Of a DNA stretch of 64,000 nucleotides, positions 16,775-25,161 are shown one piece after another. A program made the translations under genes and the position numbers. Source of the DNA: an uncultured Sphingomonas sp. (GTDB lineage: Bacteria; Pseudomonadota; Alphaproteobacteria; Sphingomonadales; Sphingomonadaceae); contig NZ_CAJXWX010000001.1 in NCBI RefSeq assembly GCF_913062585.1, positions 62,001 to 126,000 on the forward strand, read 5' to 3'. The notes under the pieces were generated by a model, which worked only from the letters and a program-made list of their open reading frames with translations, was not told the DNA's origin and did no database searches. The stretch's first letter is position 1. The number at the start of each line of letters is the position of its first letter.

Positions 16775-18964
16775 TCACGGGTCGGGGATCAGCCAGGTTT
16801 CCGCGACCTGCTTGCCGCGCCCGCTGCCGCCCATGCCGGGGGGCCGCGTCCAGGCCAGGTCCAGCGTCCCGCCGGCGGTCGCCTCGGGCGGAATGGCGAG
16901 CGTCACCTGCATGGGATTGGCGGTCCGCGCAAAATGCTCCTGCAGCACGATATGGCCATTGGCGACCAGCCGGATGGGCAGCGTATAGCCCTCGCCCGCA
17001 TAGGTGACGGTCAGGCGGTAGCGGCGATGACGGTCGAGGCCCGCATAATGCAGCCGCAACGGGCTGTCATACAGCGTCTCGGCATAGTCCAGCTCGGACG
17101 GCAGCCAGCCATCGGCGGTCGTCGCATCGGCGATGCCGTCGATCGCGGTGGTGAAGAATTGCGGATCGGCCAGGAAACCGGGCCCCCGCACCAGATGCGG
17201 TTCGGCATCGGGGCGGCCGAGATCGTCATAGAGCGCGCCCTCGGCCCGACAGCTGCGATCGGGGATCGGCCAGCCCTTGGCCATCTGCCCCTCGATCCAG
17301 GCGCGGCCGATCAGGTCGACATCGGCGCGGTCGAGATTGGCGCCCCGCTCGATATTCGACGCGCCGAAGCGTTTGACGCTGAGCTGCAAACGCGCCTGCT
17401 GCCACAGCCGCTCGGCCAGGCCGTTCAGCCGGGCGAGCAGGCCTGCAATCTCCGGCCCCTCGTTACGGGCCAGGATCGCGCGCGCCTGATCGGCAGTCGG
17501 CGCCGCCAGCGCCGCCGCCTTGTGCGCGCGCGCGAGGATGGTCCGGCGACGAACCAGTGCATCATAGACGGCACGGTAGCGCAGGGCGTCCAACCGCCAG
17601 TCGGCGAAACCGGCCGGGCGCACGGCATCGGCCAGCCGCAGCGTCGCGTCGATCCGCGCGTTGGTCGCAGGGTCGCCGACCCAATTCGTCTCCAGCGCCG
17701 CCGGCAGTGCCGCCGCGCGCGGGTCGCCGATGAAGACGCGGGCATATTGCGCGGCGAAAGCGGTGGTGTCGGTATGCGGATCCCATCCCAGCCGGAACCA
17801 GAGGAACTGGTTGAAATCGTCATTCACCCCCTCGGAATAGGTGATGAACCCGGCGGTCAGCGGAGCGAAGCGCGAAAAGATATGCGCATAGGCGGCGGGG
17901 CGCGGATTGATCGGCTCGCGCCCTTGCGTCATCGCGAATTCGGGCCACCAGCGCGGCACCGGGAATTGCGCGTGCATAGTATGCGCGATGTCGGGATAGA
18001 GGATCAGCGGATATCGCGCCGGGATCCGCGCCCGCTCGACTGACAGCGGATCGCGGGTCTGCGGCCCGACAAAGACGCCGGTCAGCCAGTCGGGCTGTTT
18101 CGCCAGCTCGGCATAAAAGGCCTCGAACCCCGCCGCATCGAACCCCTGCGACGAAATATAGACCGGCGCGTCCGGATTGCGCGCCCGCAGGATCGCGGCC
18201 TGCTGCGCCACCAGCGGAAAAAGCAAGGCCGGGCGGGTATGGCCTGGATCGCCGCCAGGCACATAGAGCGCATCGACATAGGGAAGGTCGGCCAGCGTCC
18301 GCCGGAACGCGGCAACTTCGGCCGCCACCGCCCCCGGCGTCTCGTAGTCGCCCAGCTCGGGATAATAGAGCGCGACGTCCAGGCCCAGCCGGTGGGTGAT
18401 CCGCGCAATTCCCGCCAGCGTTTCGCGCGGCGGCGCGGGGAAGAGCGGCCCCGTGGCGTCGTCGTCCGATACCGGTGCGATCAGCTGCACGCCGCTCGCA
18501 CCCCACAGCGCGAAATCCTCGATCCGCCGCTGAAACATCGGCAATGTCCAGGCGTCGTAGCTGTTGTTCTTGGGCCGATAGCCGATCTGGGTTAGCCGCG
18601 TAGCATAGGCGGGGGCCTGGTCGATCGGTCCCTTGAGCGTCAGGCGCGCCGTGCCGCTTGCGACATCCAGATGCCGCAACACCCAGCCCGCGCCGTATAC
18701 CAGCCCGCGGGTTCCCGTCGCGGTAACGACCGTGACGCCGCCGACGCGCCGGATCGCAAACCCTTCGCGTCCCAAATGGGTCGGGCGCTGCCACCGATGG
18801 CGCAGGGCAAGCGGGACGGCGTCCACGGGCGCGACGAGGATCTTCACGGCGCCGCAGTCGCGCACCCGCTCGGCGATCCGGCGGTTCAGCAGGTCGGCGG
18901 CGACCTCTCCCCCCGCCCCGGCGGTGACGCAGGCCGCGCCCAGCGCGGCGGCGAGCGCGATCAT
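16775..18964 (-). CDS. Putative glycoside hydrolase with GH67-like N-terminal domain (function unproven)
   Basis: 729 residues. There is a short hydrophobic start that may be an export signal, then an alpha-glucuronidase-N-terminal-like alpha/beta domain (residues ~30-120; VVTATGTRGLVYGAGWVLRHL). A TIM-barrel-like core follows, beginning at TRLTQIGYRPKNNSYDAWT, with IEDFALWGASGVQLIAP, ALYVPGGDPGHTRPALLFPL and an acidic YSEGVNDDFNQ late in the barrel. The C-terminal ~170 residues look like a beta-rich accessory domain. I recognise the general GH67/GH20-type layout but no characterised family. It sits directly downstream of a TonB receptor in the uronate locus, so a role in cleaving uronate-bearing glycans is inferred. 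The ATG at 18964 is the first ATG in frame; only a TTG precedes it. The 3' end faces czcA at 5 bp. Confidence 0.65.
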   Translation of the reverse strand: MIALAAALGAACVTAGAGGEVAADLLNRRIAERVRDCGAVKILVAPVDAVPLALRHRWQRPTHLGREGFAIRRVGGVTVVTATGTRGLVYGAGWVLRHLDVASGTARLTLKGPIDQAPAYATRLTQIGYRPKNNSYDAWTLPMFQRRIEDFALWGASGVQLIAPVSDDDATGPLFPAPPRETLAGIARITHRLGLDVALYYPELGDYETPGAVAAEVAAFRRTLADLPYVDALYVPGGDPGHTRPALLFPLVAQQAAILRARNPDAPVYISSQGFDAAGFEAFYAELAKQPDWLTGVFVGPQTRDPLSVERARIPARYPLILYPDIAHTMHAQFPVPRWWPEFAMTQGREPINPRPAAYAHIFSRFAPLTAGFITYSEGVNDDFNQFLWFRLGWDPHTDTTAFAAQYARVFIGDPRAAALPAALETNWVGDPATNARIDATLRLADAVRPAGFADWRLDALRYRAVYDALVRRRTILARAHKAAALAAPTADQARAILARNEGPEIAGLLARLNGLAERLWQQARLQLSVKRFGASNIERGANLDRADVDLIGRAWIEGQMAKGWPIPDRSCRAEGALYDDLGRPDAEPHLVRGPGFLADPQFFTTAIDGIADATTADGWLPSELDYAETLYDSPLRLHYAGLDRHRRYRLTVTYAGEGYTLPIRLVANGHIVLQEHFARTANPMQVTLAIPPEATAGGTLDLAWTRPPGMGGSGRGKQVAETWLIPDP

Positions 18965-19068
18965 GCGGCGCCCCAGTGGCGGGCGGCGGCGATCGGCGGG
19001 TTCTGGGTCAAGCGCGGCTCCATCGTTTGGCGTTATGGCGCGGGGCGGGCATAGCGGGAAAGACAAAG

Positions 19069-19118
19069 GGCCCCGGCATCGCTGCCGGGGCCAGCGAAAG
19101 GCGGAATCGGGTCCGCCC
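19069..19118 (-). terminator. Hairpin terminator after TonB receptor
   Basis: A perfect 10-bp stem (GGCCCCGGCA / TGCCGGGGCC, loop TCGC) spans 19069-19092 and is followed on the minus strand by CTTTGTCTTT. A second small stem (GGCGGA / TCCGCC, 19101-19118) precedes it. Together they likely end the receptor transcript before the glycosidase gene, which implies that the glycosidase has its own promoter or lives on read-through. Confidence 0.7.
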
Positions 19119-19133
19119 TTCGGGGGATAGTGT

Positions 19134-21878
19134 TTAGAAGCGCGCGGTCCCCGTCAGCGAGAAGACGCGCCCGTTCTTGTACAGCGCGGTCGGGGCCGAC
19201 GGCGTGCTGCTATACTGGTAATAGGTCTCGTCCAACAGGTTCGACGCATTGGCCGTCACGCGGAAATGGTCGTTGATGTTGTACGAGGCCGAGAAGTCGA
19301 GCTGCCGATAGGAGTCGGTGAAGTTCGACGACTGGAGACGCCCGAAGCCATAGAAATATTTCGAGCGGTAATTGTAGCTCAGCCGCGCCTGGAACGGCCC
19401 GGACTCGAAGTACGGCACGATGTTATAGGTGTTGCGCGACAGATAGGGCAGGCCCTGACCCGCGACGGCGGTCTCGCCGCTGGCGAAGGTATAGTTGGAC
19501 TGGATGCCGAAGCCCCAGATCAGGTTCGCCTGACCGGTCAGCGAGAAGCCGGTGACCGATGCCTGACCGCCATTGACCGGGCGGTTGATCGCATAGCGGT
19601 TGGTCTGGCCCGTCACCGCATTGGTCAGCGGCACGCCGGTGCCGTCGGGGCCGTTGTCGACGACATTGCCGATATAGTTGGAGATGTCGCGGTAGAAGAC
19701 CTCGCCCGACAGATAGCTGGCGGGGGCGAAATACCATTCCGCCGACAGGCCGAAATTGGTCGCGGCATAGGGCTTCAGGTCGGGATTGCCGCCGCCGCCG
19801 GTCTTCTGCGTATCGTCGAGCGAGAGCGAACCGGCCAGGTCGCTATAGCGGGGCCGTGCGATGACCTTGGCCGCCGCGCCGCGGATCACGACGCTGGGGC
19901 CGGCATCATAGGCGATGTTGAAGGCGGGCAGGAAACGATCGTCGGTGCGCGGCGCCGTGACCAGCCGCGTCTGACCGCCCGAGGTCAGATAATACGTCGA
20001 GATATCGCGGGTGCGCACGAAGCGGCCGCCGACATTGCCGCGGAACTTGCCCGCCTGGTAATCGACCTGGACATAGGCCGTGCCGATCCGCTCCTGCACC
20101 TGGAAGAACGATCCCGTGTCGAGCGGACGGGTGATGTTCAGCGTACCCGGCGCGTTCAGCGCCTTGATCGCATTCTCCTGGGTCAGCGTCGCATAAGGCG
20201 TCGCGTTGCCGGTGGTCGACAGGCCGTCATAGACGCTGCTGCTGAGCACATAGGAGCCGAGATCGGCCAGGGTGAAGAAATTGTTGGTGAAGGTCGCACC
20301 GCCATAGGTCGTCTGGCGATTGTCGTGGATGCTGGTCCGGACACCGAAGCGCACGGTCTTCAGGATATTGCTGTCCAGGTCGCGTGCGAAGTCGATCTGG
20401 CCGAACTTCTCCTGGTCGACCGTGTTCTCGGCGCGGGTGATGCCGCCGATCTGCGCACCGACAAAGCCCTGGCCGTTGGTCGCGGCCAACACGGCGGGTT
20501 CGTTGCGCAAGCGGGATTCGGCGGGCGAGGTGCTGATCCACTGGGTGGCGTCGCTGGCCGGATTATCCCAGTTCAGCATGGTGTTGCGGCCGTTCGCGCC
20601 GACGGTGAAGCCCTGGCGGGTGCGGAAGTTCAGCAGATATTCGGGGTCCTTGCCCCCGGTCGCGCGGGTAAAGCCGCCATTGCCGGTGATCTTCCACCCA
20701 TCGACGTCCCAGTCGAACAACATGCTGTAGCTGTCGTTCTTGATCCGGGTGCGGCGGAAATTGGTGTCCAGCTCGCCCATCCAGGTCCTGCTGGTGCTGG
20801 GCTGCGCGGCGAAGGTCGCCGAGGTGATCAGGCCGTTGCTGATCGTCGCCGCCGTCAGCTGCGATCCGCGCACATTGTAGCTATATTCGGAATTGCTGAA
20901 ATTGTCGTAATTGCCACGGATCACGATGGCATTGGCGGTCAGGGTGAAATTGTCCGTCGGCTTGAACTGCATCGTGCCGGTGAAGCCCAGCCGCTGGCGC
21001 GTCTGCTGGAAATATTCATGCGCCAGGAAGGCGGGCAGGCGCGCGGTCTTCAGGTCGTTGATCGAGCCGCCGGTGATCTTCGCATTGGGATTCTGCAGCA
21101 CGGTCTGGCCCGACGCATCGGTCGTGGTGAACTGGCTGCCGGTCAGATAGCCATAGACCGCGACACCGGCGCGCGCGAGATTTTCCTTGTCGTAATTGAT
21201 CGAGCCAAGGACCGCGAACGTGTCGCTGTCATTGTGCCAGCTATAGAGCGCCGAGCCCCGGAAATTGCCGCGGTTCGAGCGGTCGTTATATTCGTAACCG
21301 CCGGTCGCGGTCAGCGTGCCCGGCTTCAGGTCCAGCGGCTTGCGCGTGACGATGTCGACGGTCCCGCCGATCGCGCCTTCCTGCAGCCGCGCCTCGGGCG
21401 TCTTGTAGACGACGGCCTGGCTGATGATCTCGGGCGAGAGCAGCGAATAGTTGAAGGTGCGGCTCGACCGGTCGCCGGGATTGCCGCCCCAGTCGGCCGA
21501 GGCGATCGCGTGGCCGTCGATCAGCACGCGGTTCAACGCAGGCTCGACGCCCGCGATCGACACCTGCTCGCCCTCGCCGAACTGGTGATCGACGGTCACG
21601 CCGGGCAGGTGCGACAGCGATTCCGCGACATTGGTGTCGGGAAACTTGCCGACATCCTCGGCGCTGATGACGTCGACGATGGCGTTGGTCGAGCGCTTGG
21701 TATCGATCGCGTCCTGAAGGCTCTTGCGGATGCCCCGGACGACGATGTCGTTTTCCTGGCCGACGGCGCTGACGTCCTGCGTCTCGGCGGGCGTGGTGGA
21801 TGCGGCGGTCTGCGCATGGGCCATGCCGGCCCAGGTCGCGATGGCGGTGGTCGCAAGGATATAGTTGCGCAAGCGCAT
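19134..21878 (-). CDS. TonB-dependent outer-membrane receptor (carbohydrate type)
   Basis: 914 residues. A signal peptide (YILATTAIATWAGMAHA) is followed by a TonB-box-like DIVVRGI, then the plug with SAEDVGKFPDTNVAESLSHL and VLIDGHAIASADWGG, and a 22-strand barrel ending in the C-terminal aromatic signature (FSLTGTARF). The KFPDTN-AESL plug is typical of sphingomonad and Xanthomonas receptors for oligosaccharides. It probably imports glucurono-xylo-oligosaccharides, given ManD, AguA and the MFS permease upstream on the same and facing strands. The ATG at 21878 has a GGGGGG-rich ribosome site; the longer frame has no signal peptide. Confidence 0.9.
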   Translation of the reverse strand: MRLRNYILATTAIATWAGMAHAQTAASTTPAETQDVSAVGQENDIVVRGIRKSLQDAIDTKRSTNAIVDVISAEDVGKFPDTNVAESLSHLPGVTVDHQFGEGEQVSIAGVEPALNRVLIDGHAIASADWGGNPGDRSSRTFNYSLLSPEIISQAVVYKTPEARLQEGAIGGTVDIVTRKPLDLKPGTLTATGGYEYNDRSNRGNFRGSALYSWHNDSDTFAVLGSINYDKENLARAGVAVYGYLTGSQFTTTDASGQTVLQNPNAKITGGSINDLKTARLPAFLAHEYFQQTRQRLGFTGTMQFKPTDNFTLTANAIVIRGNYDNFSNSEYSYNVRGSQLTAATISNGLITSATFAAQPSTSRTWMGELDTNFRRTRIKNDSYSMLFDWDVDGWKITGNGGFTRATGGKDPEYLLNFRTRQGFTVGANGRNTMLNWDNPASDATQWISTSPAESRLRNEPAVLAATNGQGFVGAQIGGITRAENTVDQEKFGQIDFARDLDSNILKTVRFGVRTSIHDNRQTTYGGATFTNNFFTLADLGSYVLSSSVYDGLSTTGNATPYATLTQENAIKALNAPGTLNITRPLDTGSFFQVQERIGTAYVQVDYQAGKFRGNVGGRFVRTRDISTYYLTSGGQTRLVTAPRTDDRFLPAFNIAYDAGPSVVIRGAAAKVIARPRYSDLAGSLSLDDTQKTGGGGNPDLKPYAATNFGLSAEWYFAPASYLSGEVFYRDISNYIGNVVDNGPDGTGVPLTNAVTGQTNRYAINRPVNGGQASVTGFSLTGQANLIWGFGIQSNYTFASGETAVAGQGLPYLSRNTYNIVPYFESGPFQARLSYNYRSKYFYGFGRLQSSNFTDSYRQLDFSASYNINDHFRVTANASNLLDETYYQYSSTPSAPTALYKNGRVFSLTGTARF

Positions 21879-22204
21879 GATGAAATTCCCCCCTCTGACC
21901 CGGTCTCCAAACCCCCATTGGAGGAAACCGGCATGCCTGTCGCGCGATGCACAAGCCGTGATCGGAACAGCGGGCCCTCTTGCGTGATCCACCGCCACCC
22001 GATCAGGGAGAATACATACCAATTTAAATCAAATTGCCCACCAAAAAGTTTATTTGTTATACCGTAGACGACGCACACGTTAGTTGATTGCGACAAAAGG
22101 ATTTTCTGGCGCACGGCATCATAAAAGCGCAACAGGACCGCCGTCTGCCGCGCTGTCGATCATCGAAAATCGCCTCGCCGATCCGCCGACTCGGCCGGGC
22201 CGGT
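21879..22204. other. Intergenic region with AT-rich promoter zone
   Basis: 326 bp between the TonB receptor start and the end of the interrupted MFS gene. Bases ~22018-22075 are markedly AT-rich for this genome and probably carry the receptor promoter. I see no gene and no copy of the LacI-like palindrome found elsewhere in the locus. Confidence 0.5.
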
Positions 22205-23575
22205 TCACCGAGTCGCGGCATCCGAGGCGGCGGAGATCGGCGCGGCCGTACCGACCCTGACGCTACGGTAGCGCGGGTTGAGCAGGTGGAAGACCAGCAA
22301 GGCAACGAGATAGGCCATGCCGCAGGCGATGAAGAAGGGCTGGTAGCTCCCCACACGGTCGAGCAACGCGCCCAGTGCCTTGGACGCGATGAAGCCGCCC
22401 ACCGCCCCCGAAAAGCCGCCCAGTCCGATCAGCGTCCCCTGGGCATAGCGGGGGAACTGGTCGCCCGGCAGTGCGAAGAGATTGGTGGAGAAACCCTGAT
22501 GCGCGGCACAGGCCAGGCCGATCATCGCCACCGCGATCCAGATGCTGCTCGCCTGCGCCGCGAACATCACCGGCAGCGCGAACAGCGCGCAGGCGAACAT
22601 CGCCCGCTTGCGTGCCCGCCCCGTCTCCATCCCGTGCTTGAGCAGCCGCGACGAATACCAGCCGCCGACGATCGCCCCGACATCCGCCATGACATAGATG
22701 GCGACCAGCGGCGGCCCGAAGCTCTTCAGGTCATAGCCATATCGGCTGTGGAAGAAATCGGGCAGCCAGAACAGGAAGGTCCACCAGACCGGGTCGATCA
22801 GGAAGCGCCCGGTCATATAGGATCAGGATTCGCGGTGGCGCATCACGGTCAGGAAGCCCGCGCGGCCACTTGTCTCGACCGGCTCCGCCTCGATCCAGGC
22901 GCGCTCCTCGACCGTGATGCGCGGATGCGCGTGCGGCGGGTGATAGAGCCGCCACCAGGCCGTCAGCCAGACCAGATTGAAAGACCCGGTAATGAGGAAG
23001 GCCCAACGCCAATCCAATACCAAATCGGCGATCAGGAATCCGATCAGCAGCGGCGTCACGACCGCGCCGACATTGGCCCCGGCGTTGAAGATGCCGATCG
23101 CCAGCGCACGCTCTTTCTTGGGAAACCATTGCGACGCGGCGGCCAGCGCCGATGGAAAGGTCCCCGCCTCGCCGAACGCCAGCGGGATGCGGGCCAGTGC
23201 GAAGCCGGTGGTCGAGGTGACCAGGGTCTGCGCAAAATGGCCGACCGTCCACGCCCCCATCGCCAGCAGATAGCCTGCGCGCGGCCCGATCCGGTCGATC
23301 AGCCAGCCGAACAGCAGGAAGCCCAGGCCGTAAGCGACCTGGAAATAGCCGGTGATGTCGCCATAGCCGCTATTGGTCCAGCCATAGAGCGCCGACAGCT
23401 GCGGCTTGAGCACGCCCAGCACCAGCCGGTCGATATAGCTGAGCACGACGGCGGCGAAGAGCAGGCCGCAGATGACCCAGCGCACCCGCCCGCGCGGTGG
23501 CGGCACGCCGTGTGCGGCGGTCTCGGGGGCGGTGGCGGCGGCGTCGCTTAGGCCCAATGGATATTCAGGCTTCAC
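22205..23575 (-). pseudogene. MFS hexuronate/sugar-acid transporter interrupted by in-frame TGA
   Basis: A 457-codon frame (GTG start 23575) encodes an MFS permease of the ExuT/anion:cation symporter type: TM1 ILSYIDRLVLGVLKPQL-like region, GWLIDRIGPRAGY motif A, and FLIDPVWWTFLFWLPDFF opening the second half. A TGA at 22823-22825 cuts it in the same frame after VMRHRES; the sequence resumes at once with SYMTGRFL. Relatives generally have a Trp here, so TGG to TGA is the simplest reading. The two halves (about 250 and 203 residues) carry ~6 TM segments each. It is either a recent pseudogene, a sequencing error, a read-through case, or two chains that reassemble. The GGAGGA ribosome site comes from the repeat element at 23584. 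Confidence 0.8.
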
Positions 23576-23583
23576 AGCGCTTA

Positions 23584-23722
23584 TTCCTCCCCTGCAAGGG
23601 GAGGGGGACCATGCGCAGCATGGTGGAGGGGTGTCGCCGGTCGAGAGCGTTGACCCACCTCTCAGGCCGGGACACCCCTCCGTCAGGTCTATGGCCTGCC
23701 ACCTCCCCTTGCAGGGGAGGAA
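23584..23722. repeat. Family A intergenic nested palindrome, copy 1
   Basis: Outer arms CCTCCCCTGCAAGGGGAGG (left) and CCTCCCCTTGCAGGGGAGG (right) are each palindromic and are inverted copies of one another. Inside lie a CCATGCGCAGCATGG hairpin and a GACACCCCTCCGTCAGG...GGCCTGCC segment. Other copies are at 38161, 49242, 56900 and 63751. The left arm lies just upstream of the MFS start codon and supplies its GGAGGA. A degenerate copy of the terminal motif (GAACGTCGATCAGCC) follows at 23728. Confidence 0.85.
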
Positions 23723-23757
23723 TGACGTGAACGTCGATCAGCCCCAGATCGCTCACC

Positions 23758-24969
23758 TCACCAGCTCCACAATGTGCCGTCCTCCAGCCGGTTCACCGGC
23801 AGATAGGCACGCTTATAGGGATAGGTCGCGGCCAGATCCTCGTCCAGCTCGACGCCCAGCCCGGGCGCATCGCCGGGGTGCATCATGCCGTCCTCGAACC
23901 GGTAATGATGCGGGAAGACCGCGTCGGTTTCCTCGGTGTGCGGCATATGCTCCTGGATGCCGAAATTGGGCACCGACAGGCCGAAATGCAGCGCCGCCGC
24001 CATGGTGACGGGCGACAGGTCGGTCGCGCCGTGGCAGCCGGTGCGCACCTGATACAGGTCGGCGAGCCCCGCGATCCGGCGCAAATGGGTGAGCCCACCC
24101 GCATGGACGACGGTGGCGCGGATATAGTCGATCAGCTGGTTCTCGATCAGATGCTTGGTATCCCAGATCGAGTTGAACACCTCGCCCACCGCCAGCGGGG
24201 TGGTGGTGTGCTCGCGGATCAGGCGGAAGGCGTCCTGATTTTCCGCCGGAGTCGCATCCTCGATCCAGAAGGGGCGATAGGGCTCCAGATCCTTGCCCAG
24301 CCGCGCCGCTTCGATCGGGGTCAGCCGGTGGTGCACGTCGTGGAGCAGATGCACGTCCCAGCCCAGCGCCTCGCGCGCCGCCGCGAACAGTTCGGGGACG
24401 ACGCGCAGATATTTCTCGGTCGACCAGACGCTTTCGCTGGGCAGGTCGGCATCGGCGGGTTCGTAGCGCTGGCCCGCCTTGGCAACACCATAGGTGGAGG
24501 CCAGGCCCGGCACGCCGCATTGCAGGCGGATCGCGCGGTACCCTTCGTCCCGGTGCGCGATGGCGGTAGCGATCGTGTCCTCGATGGTCGTGCCATTGGC
24601 ATGGCAATAGACCAGACACGCCTCGCGCGAGGCGCCGCCGAGCAGCTGATAGACGGGCAGCCCGGCAATCTTGCCCTTGATGTCCCACAGCGCCATGTCG
24701 ACCGCCGCGATCGCGGTCATCGTCACCGGCCCGCGCCGCCAATAGGCACCCTTGTAGAGGAACTGCCAGATATCCTCGATCCGGTGCGCGTCGCGGCCGA
24801 TCAGGCAGTGGATGACATGATCCTGCAGATAGCTGGCCACCGCCAGTTCGCGGCCGTTGAGCGTGGCATCGCCCAGGCCGGTGGTGCCGTCGTCGCACTC
24901 GATCTTCAGCGTGACGAAATTGCGCCCCGGCGACGTGACGATCAGGCGGGCGGCAACGATCTTGGGCAT
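23758..24969 (-). CDS. manD: D-mannonate dehydratase, enolase superfamily (ManD)
   Basis: 403 residues, the standard ManD length. Metal-binding residues of the muconate/mandelate-racemase-type barrel are visible: Asp in LLHDVHHR, Glu in [10 protein letters not shown] and Glu in LAVGEVFN. The catalytic Arg/Tyr region [27 protein letters not shown] and NFGIQEH are also present. It dehydrates D-mannonate to 2-keto-3-deoxygluconate in hexuronate catabolism. The enzyme family also has poorly active members, but the HGATD form is, as I recall, that of the efficient Novosphingobium enzyme. The ATG at 24969 has GAAGGAT before it. The gene is divergent from aguA and lies upstream of the interrupted MFS permease, consistent with an uptake-catabolism operon. 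Confidence 0.93.
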   Translation of the reverse strand: MPKIVAARLIVTSPGRNFVTLKIECDDGTTGLGDATLNGRELAVASYLQDHVIHCLIGRDAHRIEDIWQFLYKGAYWRRGPVTMTAIAAVDMALWDIKGKIAGLPVYQLLGGASREACLVYCHANGTTIEDTIATAIAHRDEGYRAIRLQCGVPGLASTYGVAKAGQRYEPADADLPSESVWSTEKYLRVVPELFAAAREALGWDVHLLHDVHHRLTPIEAARLGKDLEPYRPFWIEDATPAENQDAFRLIREHTTTPLAVGEVFNSIWDTKHLIENQLIDYIRATVVHAGGLTHLRRIAGLADLYQVRTGCHGATDLSPVTMAAALHFGLSVPNFGIQEHMPHTEETDAVFPHHYRFEDGMMHPGDAPGLGVELDEDLAATYPYKRAYLPVNRLEDGTLWSW

Positions 24970-25097
24970 GACGGATCCTTCAGGCGAAAGCGGGAAAGAC
25001 CGCCGGTCGCGACGCGCCGGGCTGCGGGGTTCGTGGCTCGCGGGTCATGACGTCCTCTCCGGTTCGACAGCCATTGCCATGGCTTGCCAATTGGTCT

Positions 25098-25109
25098 GAT
25101 AGCGGTAAC
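25098..25109. promoter_or_regulatory. LacI-like operator GATAGCGGTAAC between manD and aguA
   Basis: A CG-centred imperfect palindrome lies in the 192-bp divergent promoter region. It matches 10 of 12 bases of the perfect palindrome at 27724 in front of the next TonB receptor, suggesting one LacI/GntR-type regulator for both. A CCAATTGG palindrome lies next to it at 25087-25094. The regulator is not encoded in the window. Confidence 0.5.
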
Positions 25110-25161
25110 GTGATGGCCTGACGCCGCCTTGTCAATCGGCGGCGCAGCGGGAGAGAATCGC

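Noticed and set aside
19266..22067. A 933-codon open frame on the plus strand across the TonB receptor gene
   Set aside because: It is antisense to a receptor with signal peptide, plug and barrel motifs. It has no recognisable domain and is a by-product of high-GC codon bias.
22018..22090. A possible copy of the LacI-like operator before the first TonB receptor (TTATACCGTAGAC)
   Set aside because: It is asymmetric and matches the 25098/27724 sites at too few positions.
22820..22828. TGA in the MFS gene as selenocysteine
   Set aside because: No SECIS-like hairpin could be recognised downstream, and MFS permeases are not known selenoproteins. Trp to stop is simpler.
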